Below, piece after piece: positions 1 to 6,451 of a stretch of 14,747 nucleotides of DNA. The number at the start of each line of letters is the position of its first letter. The stretch's first letter is position 1. This stretch comes from Phycisphaerae bacterium (GTDB taxonomy: Bacteria > Planctomycetota > Phycisphaerae > Tepidisphaerales > Tepidisphaeraceae): assembly GCA_014380825.1 (NCBI GenBank), contig JACMJD010000042.1, forward strand, positions 1 to 14,747, in the 5' to 3' direction. Below the pieces are notes generated by a model, which was not told the DNA's origin, did no database searches, and worked only from the letters and a program-made list of their open reading frames with translations. A program made the translations under genes and the position numbers.

Positions 1-1827
1 CCGCAACCGTCGAGCGAGCCGCCGATGTTGTTCGAGATCGCCTGGGAAGTGTGCTGGCAACTGGGCGGCATCTACACCGTGCTGCGCACGAAAGCGCCGG
101 CGATGCTCGATCGCTGGAGCAATCGATATTGTCTCATCGGCCCGTACAACCCGCGCACGGCGGCGGTCGAATTTGAAGAGCAACCGACCGACGGAATCAT
201 CCGCCTGGCGCTGGATCGATTGCGCGATCAGGGAATTCCGTGTCACTACGGTCGCTGGCTGATCCCGGGCCGGCCGCGCGTGATTTTGCTCGATCATCGC
301 GCGCGATTTAGCCGGATGGCGGAAGACAAGTATTTTCTGTGGACGGATCACGGCATCAGCACGCTCACCAACGACGGCGAGGTGAATGAAGTCGTGGCGT
401 TCGGTTTCACGGTCACCGAATTCTTCCGCGAGCTCACGCAGATTGCGCCCGGCGCGACGGTGCTCGCGCATTTCCACGAATGGATGGGCGGCGTCGCGGT
501 GCCGCGCATCGCGCACCTGCGGCTGCCGATCACCACCGTCTTCACCACGCACGCGACGCTGCTGGGCCGATACCTCGCCGGCGACAGTCCGAACTTTTAT
601 CGCGATTTGCAGTTCATTAACTCGGATGCCGAGGCCGCGAAGTATCAGATCCTGCCGCGACATCAGATCGAAAAAGCCGCAGCCCATGCGTCGACGGTCT
701 TCACCACCGTCAGCGAAGTGACGGCCGTCGAATCGGAACACATTCTCGGTCGCAAGCCGGATGTGATTTTGCCCAACGGGTTGAACATCCGTCGCTTCGC
801 GGCGCTGCACGAATTCCAGAACCTGCATCTTCAATACAAAGAGCGGATTCACGAATTCGTGATGGGTCATTTCTTCCCGAGCTATACATTCGACCTGGAT
901 CGCACGCTCTACCTCTTCACCAGCGGGCGCTACGAATACAAGAACAAGGGCCTGGACCTATTTATCGAATCGATGTGGCGATTGAACGAGCAGCTCAAGG
1001 CGCTGCCCGACCCGCCGACGATCGTCGCGTTCATCGTCACGCGCGCGGCGGTGAAGAACATCAACGTCGGCGTGTTGCAATCGCAAATGCAACTGGCGGA
1101 CCTGCGAAACCTGTGCGAAGAAGTTCAAGGCGAGATGGGCCAGAAGCTGTTCATGGCCATCGCGGCGCAGCGGCTGCCGACGTTTAACGAATTGATCAAC
1201 GATGAATCGTGGGTGCGATTGAAGCGCGCCATTCACGCGCAGTTGCGACCTTATCAGCCGCCCATCGTCACGCATGATCTGATCGATGATCAGAGTGATC
1301 CGGTGCTGAAGCACCTGCGGTATCGGAATTTGTTCAACTCGGCGGACGACCCGGTGAAGATCATTTTCCATCCGGAATTCGTCACGGCCACCAGCCCGTT
1401 GATCGGCCTGGACTACGAACAATTCGTGCGCGGCTGTCACCTCGGCGTTTTCCCCAGTTACTACGAACCATGGGGCTACACGCCGATGGAATCGGCCGCG
1501 CTGGGGTTGCCGGCGGTGACGACGGATCTGTCCGGCTTTGGCGCGTACATTCAGCGGCACGTGCAGAATTTCGAAGAGCAGGGAATCGTCGTGTTGCCGC
1601 GCCGAAACGTCGAGTTCGAAACGTCGGCCGAGCAGCTCACGGCGCAGCTTTACTCATTCGCGCAGATGTCGCGACGACAGCGCATCGAAGTGCGGAACAA
1701 AGTCGAACGACTGAGCGAACAGTTCGACTGGTCGAAGCTGGCCAAGCATTATCACGACGCGCATGATTTAGCGATCGAACGCACTGGTGGGAAACGTCCC
1801 GGTCGAATGGAAATCAGAATGGTGTAG
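1..1827 (+). CDS. Glycogen synthase, GT3 family (eukaryote-type), 5' end outside the window
   Basis: Predicted to transfer glucose from UDP-glucose to the non-reducing end of glycogen in the cytoplasm. The frame is open to the left edge and the family begins a little before LFEIAWEVxxxxGGIYTVLRTKAP, so the true start is probably upstream and the ATG at 25 may be internal. Counting from that ATG (600 aa): HFHEWMGG at 149-156, TTHATLLGRYL near 174-184, the GRYEYKNKG donor-site motif at 301-309, and FPSYYEPWGYTPMES at 476-490, which holds the retaining-enzyme E-x7-E pair (E481, E489). These are hallmarks of yeast Gsy2 and animal GYS, not of bacterial GT5 GlgA. A basic helix at 549-562 matches the glucose-6-phosphate regulatory helix of eukaryotic enzymes. 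The phosphorylated C-terminal tail of those enzymes is absent. No other glycogen gene is in the window. The family call is very secure. Confidence 0.95.
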   Translation, partial: PQPSSEPPMLFEIAWEVCWQLGGIYTVLRTKAPAMLDRWSNRYCLIGPYNPRTAAVEFEEQPTDGIIRLALDRLRDQGIPCHYGRWLIPGRPRVILLDHRARFSRMAEDKYFLWTDHGISTLTNDGEVNEVVAFGFTVTEFFRELTQIAPGATVLAHFHEWMGGVAVPRIAHLRLPITTVFTTHATLLGRYLAGDSPNFYRDLQFINSDAEAAKYQILPRHQIEKAAAHASTVFTTVSEVTAVESEHILGRKPDVILPNGLNIRRFAALHEFQNLHLQYKERIHEFVMGHFFPSYTFDLDRTLYLFTSGRYEYKNKGLDLFIESMWRLNEQLKALPDPPTIVAFIVTRAAVKNINVGVLQSQMQLADLRNLCEEVQGEMGQKLFMAIAAQRLPTFNELINDESWVRLKRAIHAQLRPYQPPIVTHDLIDDQSDPVLKHLRYRNLFNSADDPVKIIFHPEFVTATSPLIGLDYEQFVRGCHLGVFPSYYEPWGYTPMESAALGLPAVTTDLSGFGAYIQRHVQNFEEQGIVVLPRRNVEFETSAEQLTAQLYSFAQMSRRQRIEVRNKVERLSEQFDWSKLAKHYHDAHDLAIERTGGKRPGRMEIRMV

Positions 1828-1874
1828 CGCGCGAGCGCGTCGGTGCGACACAGCGTGTCCAAGATCTGTCGTAG

Positions 1875-1894
1875 CCACGAACGCAAGTTCGTGG
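1875..1894. repeat. Perfect hairpin CCACGAAC-GCAA-GTTCGTGG between convergent genes
   Basis: An 8-bp perfect inverted repeat with a 4-nt loop lies between the stops of the glycogen synthase and the convergent lipoprotein gene. A third copy of the arm, CCACGAAC, occurs at 1912-1919. There is no T-run on either side, so a standard intrinsic terminator is not supported. It may be a REP-like element or a bidirectional stop structure. The remainder of 1828-1941 shows nothing recognisable. Confidence 0.5.
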
Positions 1895-1941
1895 ACCGTC
1901 CGCGACTCAGTCCACGAACACGAGAACGACGCAGCGAGCGG

Positions 1942-2169
1942 TTACCGCTTTCGGTAGTAATTTCCCGCAATTAACTTCGACTTCGCATCGGCGTATTCGT
2001 GGTCGCTGATCGCGCCGGTATCACGCGCGACTTTCAAATCCTGCAATTGCCGCCCCAGCGTTGGGTGCGTGTAGTGATCGGTTCCACCGACCGCGATGCA
2101 GCCGGCCGTGATCGCGCCGAGGGCGCAGGCGGAGAGGATGGCCAACCGAGAGAAGAATCGTTTCGACAT
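1942..2169 (-). CDS. Small lipoprotein with SHOCT-like C-terminus
   Basis: A 75-aa protein starting MSKRFFSRLA. It has a basic n-region, a hydrophobic core, and a lipobox TAGC ending at Cys24, so it is predicted to be lipidated and exported. Residues about 41-69 (QLQDLKVARDTGAISDHEYA and on) have the amphipathic LxxLKxAxDTGAIxxxEYxxxKxKL pattern of SHOCT domains, short helical segments of unclear function often found at protein ends. The start at 2169 is chosen because it gives a clean signal peptide and has GGAG about 9 nt upstream. The frame stays open further upstream (to an ATG at 2340), but that stretch is repeat-derived and not protein-like. It lies downstream of the phosphoesterase on the same strand, separated by about 216 bases that contain a hairpin, so co-transcription is uncertain. 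Confidence 0.75.
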   Translation of the reverse strand: MSKRFFSRLAILSACALGAITAGCIAVGGTDHYTHPTLGRQLQDLKVARDTGAISDHEYADAKSKLIAGNYYRKR

Positions 2170-2282
2170 GTGCGGAGTCTCCAACTTCCCACGAGTTATC
2201 GGATGTGTGATCTGACAAACCCTGTCCCTGTCATTTCGACAAGGACGCGTTCGATCGGTTAGTTGGATTATTTCTGTTTTGC

Positions 2283-2320
2283 TCCTCGGCTCGTACTCGG
2301 GGAGAGGTTGGGTGAGGGGT
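2283..2320. repeat. Dispersed-type intergenic sequence (CCCTCACCCAACCTCTCCCC on the minus strand)
   Basis: The stretch around 2300-2319 reads as a GGGGAGAGGTTGGGTGAGGG motif, preceded by an imperfect palindrome centred on CTCGTACTCGGGGAG. Closely similar CCCTCACCC-AACC-CTCTCCCC strings are, from memory, common intergenic repeats in many bacterial genomes. Only one copy is in this window, so its repetitive nature here is an inference. Confidence 0.35.
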
Positions 2321-2340
2321 CTGCGCATACTCGCGCGCAT

Positions 2341-2372
2341 GCCGCCCGACGCGGAGTACCGCTTTGGGCGGC
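2341..2372. repeat. Stable two-part hairpin just downstream of the exported phosphoesterase
   Basis: GCCGCCC (2341-2347) pairs perfectly with GGGCGGC (2366-2372). Inside, GCGG (2351-2354) pairs with CCGC (2359-2362) around an AGTA loop, and the GAC/TTT junction can contribute two more pairs. It begins 13 bases beyond the stop of the minus-strand phosphoesterase. No T-run follows on the minus strand, so it is either a factor-independent-like stop without a U-tract, an mRNA 3'-end stabiliser, or a dispersed palindrome. Confidence 0.55.
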
Positions 2373-2385
2373 CGTGATCCGGGGA

Positions 2386-3387
2386 TCAAGTTTTTTCTGC
2401 CACCCATCCGTACGTGACATACTGATGCTCGAACGACCCGTCCGGCCAGATGTCGATCACGCCGTAGCCTTCGGGAAAATTCTGGTGCGGGCCCTTCCAC
2501 CAGTTGCCGCTGACGGCCCCGTCGCAGATGAACGTCTTGCCGCGATATTCGCACTTGTCCACCAGATGCAGGTGGCCGCTGAGCAGCAGGCGAACGTTGT
2601 ACGGTTCGAGCAGCGCCATGATCGCGCTCATGTCGCGATGCACGTACGAATCTGGCACGTCGAAAAACTTGTTCTCCTCGCGCAGTCGCTTGCCGTCGAA
2701 GAACGCGGCGACGCTCATGATCGGCAAGTGCGAAGTGATGCAGATGGGCCGCTTCGTGCCGACGCGCAAGAGTTCTTCGGTGAGCCATTTGAACTGCTCG
2801 TCACCGAGCCAGCCGTAATAGGCATTGTTGCGGCGCGTGATGCTGTCGAGGTTGATGAATCGCCAGTCGTCCGCACCCGCTGGACCGTCGAAGCCATAAG
2901 CTCCGGTCTTGATCGCCAGGCGATCGTACGCCATCTCTTTGCCGAAGCCGGGCATGTTTTCGGTGAACAGTTCCTTCGCGCCCCAGCCGGCCACGTCGTG
3001 GTTGCCGATCGTCGGATAGACGGTGAGCTGGTTGTTCTCCTTCAGCACGCGCTGATACAGATCCCACTGCACCGCGCAGCGATCGGGCGCTTTCTCGGTC
3101 GTGTCCATCACGTGGTCGCCGCCGGTGATGATGAACTGCGGCATGGGATCGAGTTTCTTGAGCGATTGCAGCGCCGCCGCGAAACCTTCACCCGCGCGTA
3201 GCTCAGGCTGCACGTGCGTGTCGGTCAGATGCGCGAAGCGCACGCCGCCGCCGCGAAGAAGTTTGGCCGCGCTCGATGCGTGGCTCCATTCGACCGCCAT
3301 CGACGGTAGCGACGAACCGAGAATCGCACCGACGCCCAGTCCAACGGCGCCTTTGATCGCATCCCGCCGTGAAATCCCGCTCGACAT
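2386..3387 (-). CDS. Tat-exported calcineurin-like metallophosphoesterase
   Basis: A 333-aa dinuclear-metal phosphoesterase predicted to act outside the cytoplasmic membrane. The N-terminus MSSGISRRDAIKG plus a hydrophobic stretch (VGLGVGAILGSSL) and a likely cleavage region near SMA is a twin-arginine signal. Metal-ligand motifs occur in canonical order: DTH (D56-H58), GGDH (D91), GNHD (N129-H130), SH (H220) and GHLH (H272, H274). The start at 3387 is preferred over the in-frame ATG at 3396 because AAGGA sits about 8 nt before 3387 but abuts 3396. The substrate is unknown; the family includes phosphodiesterases, phosphatases and nucleotidases. The gene is divergent from the CxxC membrane protein, with about 60 bases between them, and is followed by a hairpin and then the lipoprotein gene. 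The family call is firm; the substrate is not predictable. Confidence 0.9.
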   Translation of the reverse strand: MSSGISRRDAIKGAVGLGVGAILGSSLPSMAVEWSHASSAAKLLRGGGVRFAHLTDTHVQPELRAGEGFAAALQSLKKLDPMPQFIITGGDHVMDTTEKAPDRCAVQWDLYQRVLKENNQLTVYPTIGNHDVAGWGAKELFTENMPGFGKEMAYDRLAIKTGAYGFDGPAGADDWRFINLDSITRRNNAYYGWLGDEQFKWLTEELLRVGTKRPICITSHLPIMSVAAFFDGKRLREENKFFDVPDSYVHRDMSAIMALLEPYNVRLLLSGHLHLVDKCEYRGKTFICDGAVSGNWWKGPHQNFPEGYGVIDIWPDGSFEHQYVTYGWVAEKT

Positions 3388-3446
3388 GTCGCCCATCCTT
3401 TCGTTCCTATCGCCGAACTGATCGCAGACACTATAACGTACCGGCC

Positions 3447-3851
3447 ATGCCCATCGTCTCCCCGAATTCGATCGCCGGACAGATCTTCTGGCTGCTGATC
3501 CTGGCCATCCCGATCGCCACGATCGCGCGTACGGTGGTGTTCGAAGAAATCTTCCGCGAGCCGCGCGAATGGTGCCAGAACAAGAGCGAGTCCTGCCGCT
3601 CCTTCTTCCAACGGAAATTCTTCTACCTGTTCACGTGTGAATACTGCTTCAGCCATTATGTAACGATATTGTTTCTGATCATCACGCGATTCAAACTGCT
3701 GATCGACGACTGGCGGGGATATGTGCTTGCGTTTTTCGCACTGGTGCTGGTGGCGAATGTGTATCTGAACCTGTACAGCCGCCTGCGGGTGGATATTCAG
3801 CAGGCGAAGGTGGAGACAAAGAAGGCGGAGAAGGAAGTGAACGAGAAGTGA
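3447..3851 (+). CDS. Three-helix membrane protein with CxxC...H motif (DUF1360-like)
   Basis: A 134-aa protein with membrane segments at about 10-28, 69-86 and 92-112 and a charged, lysine-rich, coiled C-terminus (about 115-134). The loop before helix 2 contains C43, C50 and the motif FTCEYCFSHY (C64, C67, H70). This resembles the TCPxCxxHW-type signature of DUF1360-like membrane proteins; that likeness comes from pattern memory and the function is unknown. The cysteines could bind a metal or form disulfides. The start at 3447 begins a natural hydrophobic N-terminus; upstream in-frame codons overlap the divergent phosphoesterase start. No Shine-Dalgarno is visible, but TATAAC at 3432-3437 lies 9 nt before the ATG, which would give a nearly leaderless transcript. 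recJ follows 84 nt downstream. Confidence 0.7.
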   Translation: MPIVSPNSIAGQIFWLLILAIPIATIARTVVFEEIFREPREWCQNKSESCRSFFQRKFFYLFTCEYCFSHYVTILFLIITRFKLLIDDWRGYVLAFFALVLVANVYLNLYSRLRVDIQQAKVETKKAEKEVNEK

Positions 3852-3861
3852 CTTCATTTCA

Positions 3862-3890
3862 TTGAGACCATCGCGCGAGCGGCATAAGAT
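3862..3890 (+). promoter_or_regulatory. Candidate sigma-70-type promoter of recJ (TTGAGA-17-TAAGAT)
   Basis: TTGAGA at 3862-3867 is one mismatch from TTGACA. It is followed after exactly 17 nt by TAAGAT at 3885-3890, two mismatches from TATAAT. Transcription would begin near 3897, just past the first in-frame recJ ATG (3894), and so favours the ATG at 3936. This is a visual match only. Confidence 0.4.
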
Positions 3891-3935
3891 TGGATGCACG
3901 GACGCCGCTTCACACTCTTCGCGCACGGGACATGG

Positions 3936-5738
3936 ATGTTGACCGCAAAACGCTGGAATATTTTCGACCCGCATGCCGCCGCGCAGGAGCTATCGCAGCG
4001 GCTGAAGACCTCCCCGCTGATCGCACAGATGCTGCTGAATCGCGGGATCGGCAATGACGATGCTTGTCGGGAATTCCTGCGTCCAAGCCTGAAACTTCTT
4101 TACGAGCCACACCTGATTCCGGGACTACGTGTCGCCGCGGAACGCATCGCCAAATCGGTCCGCGCGAAGGACAAGATCGTCGTCTACGGCGATTACGACG
4201 TCGACGGCATCACGGCCGTCGCGATCCTGTGGCACGCGATCACCGTGTTGGGCGGCGTGGTCGAATACTACATCCCGCATCGGCTGGAAGAGGGCTACGG
4301 ACTGAACGCCGACGCGGTGAAGCAGATCTGCGACGACAGTGAAGGAAAAGGGGCGAAGCTGATCGTCACGGTCGACTGCGGCATCACCGCGATCGGCCCC
4401 GCGAAAATCGCGCGCGAAGCGGGCGTCGATCTGATCATCACCGATCACCACGACTGGCACGAATCAGCGACGCCGCTGACGAACGATGACGATCACAATC
4501 CGATCTTGCCAACGTGCTGCGCGATCGTTCACCCACGCCTGTCTTCGCCGCTTGCGGCGTCGCAAATCGAACCGTATCCAAATCCCCATCTCTGCGGCGC
4601 CGGTGTCGCGTTCAAGCTCGCCTGGGCAATCGGTCAAGCGATGAACGACGCCCCGCGCGTGAGCGGCGCGTTCCGTGCATTCCTGATGGAAGCGACAGCG
4701 CTAGCCGCTTTGGGAACGATCGCGGACGTCGTCCCGCTAGTTGGCGAGAACCGCGTGCTGGCGCATTTCGGGTTGAGCGCATTGAAATCGTCCCAGCTCA
4801 CCGGCATCCGCGCGCTGATCAATTCTGCCGGACTCGACGGTCAAAAACTGGATAGCTATCATGTCGGCTTCCTCCTCGCGCCGCGCCTGAACGCCTGCGG
4901 CCGAATGGGTCACGCGAAGCTGGCGGTGGAGATGATGACCGACGCGAGCGAAGAACGCGCCACCGAGATCGCGGTCTTCCTGGAACAACAGAACAAGGAA
5001 CGCCAATCGATCGAGCGACGGATCGTCGAAGAAGCGATCGCGCAAGTGCAAAAGCTCGGCATGGACCAACCGGAGAGCCGGGCGATCGTGCTGGCATCGC
5101 CCGATTGGCACGCGGGCGTGATCGGGATCGTCGCGTCGCGATTGGTGGACAAGTTTCATCGCCCGACGATCCTCGTCGCGCTCAACGGCGAGCACGGACA
5201 AGGCAGCGGGCGATCCATCACCGGATTTCACCTTGCCCGCGCGCTCGAAGCCTGCAACGAACATCTCGACGCCCATGGCGGCCACGAAATGGCCGCGGGG
5301 ATCAAAGTTCGCGCCGAGAACTTCGAACATTTCCGCCGTGCGTTCCTCGCGCATGCGGCGCAGACGATCACACCCCAACAACTGCAACCCGAGCTGCGTC
5401 TCGATTGTCTCGCCGAGCTAAAACACATGACCGAGGCCCTCGTCACCGAGCTGAAGCGGCTCGGCCCGTTCGGTCACGGCAACCGCAAACCGATCCTGTG
5501 CTGTCGCAACATCGAGATCGCCGCCCCGCCACGTCGCGTCGGCAAGACGGGTGATCATCTCCAGCTATTCATCAAGCAGGGCACGACCCACATGAAGTGC
5601 ATCGCCTTCGGCAAGGGAGAGCTGTTCGACGAGCTGCAACCGGGACGGATGATCGATCTTGCGGTCGAACCGCAGATCAACGAGTTCAACGGACGAGTGA
5701 GCGTAGAGCTCGACGTCAAAGATTTGCAGTTCACCTGA
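3936..5738 (+). CDS. recJ: Single-stranded-DNA-specific exonuclease RecJ
   Basis: A 600-aa DHH/DHHA1 5'-to-3' ssDNA exonuclease acting in RecF-pathway recombination, mismatch repair and base-excision repair. DHH-domain motifs are intact: DYDVDG (86-91), VDCG (D147) and TDHH (D170-H172), followed by GAGVAFKLAW and a LAPRLNACGRMG linker motif. The DHHA1 part has GSGRS (423-427) and GGHEMAAG (448-455), and the C-terminus is an OB-fold-like segment ending VELDVKDLQFT. The length is usual for the family. The ATG at 3936 gives MLTAKRWNIFDP, the typical RecJ beginning, with GGGA 5 nt upstream. An in-frame ATG at 3894 would add 14 residues (MHGRRFTLFAHGTW), lacks a Shine-Dalgarno and overlaps a candidate promoter. 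All visible catalytic residues are present. Confidence 0.96.
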   Translation: MLTAKRWNIFDPHAAAQELSQRLKTSPLIAQMLLNRGIGNDDACREFLRPSLKLLYEPHLIPGLRVAAERIAKSVRAKDKIVVYGDYDVDGITAVAILWHAITVLGGVVEYYIPHRLEEGYGLNADAVKQICDDSEGKGAKLIVTVDCGITAIGPAKIAREAGVDLIITDHHDWHESATPLTNDDDHNPILPTCCAIVHPRLSSPLAASQIEPYPNPHLCGAGVAFKLAWAIGQAMNDAPRVSGAFRAFLMEATALAALGTIADVVPLVGENRVLAHFGLSALKSSQLTGIRALINSAGLDGQKLDSYHVGFLLAPRLNACGRMGHAKLAVEMMTDASEERATEIAVFLEQQNKERQSIERRIVEEAIAQVQKLGMDQPESRAIVLASPDWHAGVIGIVASRLVDKFHRPTILVALNGEHGQGSGRSITGFHLARALEACNEHLDAHGGHEMAAGIKVRAENFEHFRRAFLAHAAQTITPQQLQPELRLDCLAELKHMTEALVTELKRLGPFGHGNRKPILCCRNIEIAAPPRRVGKTGDHLQLFIKQGTTHMKCIAFGKGELFDELQPGRMIDLAVEPQINEFNGRVSVELDVKDLQFT

Positions 5739-5763
5739 ACCGCAAATCAACGTTTCGCGGTTC
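5737..5763 (+). terminator. Hairpin overlapping the recJ stop, terminator-like without U-tract
   Basis: GAACCGC (5737-5743, overlapping the TGA) pairs perfectly with GCGGTTC (5757-5763) across a 13-nt loop. An extra AAA/TTT pairing is possible inside with a one-base bulge. No T-run follows, so termination is only a possibility; it could instead protect the recJ mRNA 3' end. Confidence 0.3.
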
Positions 5764-5827
5764 CGATTGCCGAGTCGCGGATACAATCGACTCGGTTCTT
5801 GGTCCATCGCATCATCAACCAACTCGC

Positions 5828-6430
5828 ATGCGCCATCCATTTCGTAAACCGTCCGTGATCATCTCACTGATCCTCTTCGCGGCGTGCGTGGTGTTCTGGC
5901 ATCGTGGGAATCGGCGGCGGGAAAGCATTTCGTACGCGTGGAACGCGTCAAATCGAACTGTTGAGCTGACCTCGATCGACGGCGACTTCTGGCTGCTGTA
6001 CCAAGGTTCCGGTTCAGCGATGGTTTGGGTCGACGAGCATGGATGGAGCGGTCCGCCGGAGGAAGTCCGCGTGAGCGACGGACTCCGGATCATCACTTCG
6101 ACGGTCGTCCGGGCAAGACTCTATTCGATGTCGAACCTGCCCCCGCCGCCAAACTACGTTTCGAAGGAATGGCGGGGATTTGCGGTTTCGTCGGACTTGC
6201 AACACGCGTTGTTGCGCGTCCCAATGTGGGCACCGATATGCGCTTCGCTGATCTTACCAATCCGCGCCGGCTGCCTTGCGCTTCGATCCCGCCATCGTTG
6301 GCTATACGGCTTCTGCCAACAGTGCGGGTATGACATTCAATACAGCAAAGACCGTTGTCCCGAATGCGGAACTGCGATTTCGCCCGCCGACGAGAATTCG
6401 CCGAAAATTGAATCGCCCGTAGCTTCGTAG
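5828..6430 (+). CDS. Planctomycete-type membrane protein with C-terminal zinc ribbon
   Basis: A 200-aa protein with an N-terminal membrane segment (about 9-25), an extracytoplasmic-looking central region of about 105 residues rich in Trp and beta-prone strands, a second membrane segment (about 134-150), and a cytoplasmic-side zinc ribbon CQQCGYDI...CPECG (C163, C166, C177, C180). The arrangement TM2, basic stretch, CxxCGYDL, CPECG is a very common anonymous family in planctomycetes; the function is unknown. The start at 5828 (MRHPFRKPSV) gives a basic n-region before the first helix. No clear Shine-Dalgarno is seen; a TACAAT at 5782-5787 could be a -10 but lacks a good -35. It ends 21 bases from the convergent gyrA stop. 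Confidence 0.75.
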   Translation: MRHPFRKPSVIISLILFAACVVFWHRGNRRRESISYAWNASNRTVELTSIDGDFWLLYQGSGSAMVWVDEHGWSGPPEEVRVSDGLRIITSTVVRARLYSMSNLPPPPNYVSKEWRGFAVSSDLQHALLRVPMWAPICASLILPIRAGCLALRSRHRWLYGFCQQCGYDIQYSKDRCPECGTAISPADENSPKIESPVAS

Positions 6431-6451
6431 TCGGGAAGATGACGTTTGGCG

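Noticed and set aside
2263..3201. A 312-residue plus-strand frame opposite the exported phosphoesterase
   Set aside because: Shadow of the minus-strand gene, which has a Tat signal and all metal motifs; the plus frame starts inside intergenic repeat sequence.
3894..3935. Upstream in-frame ATG for recJ
   Set aside because: No Shine-Dalgarno, 14 atypical residues added, and a TTGAGA-17-TAAGAT promoter candidate would start transcription after it.
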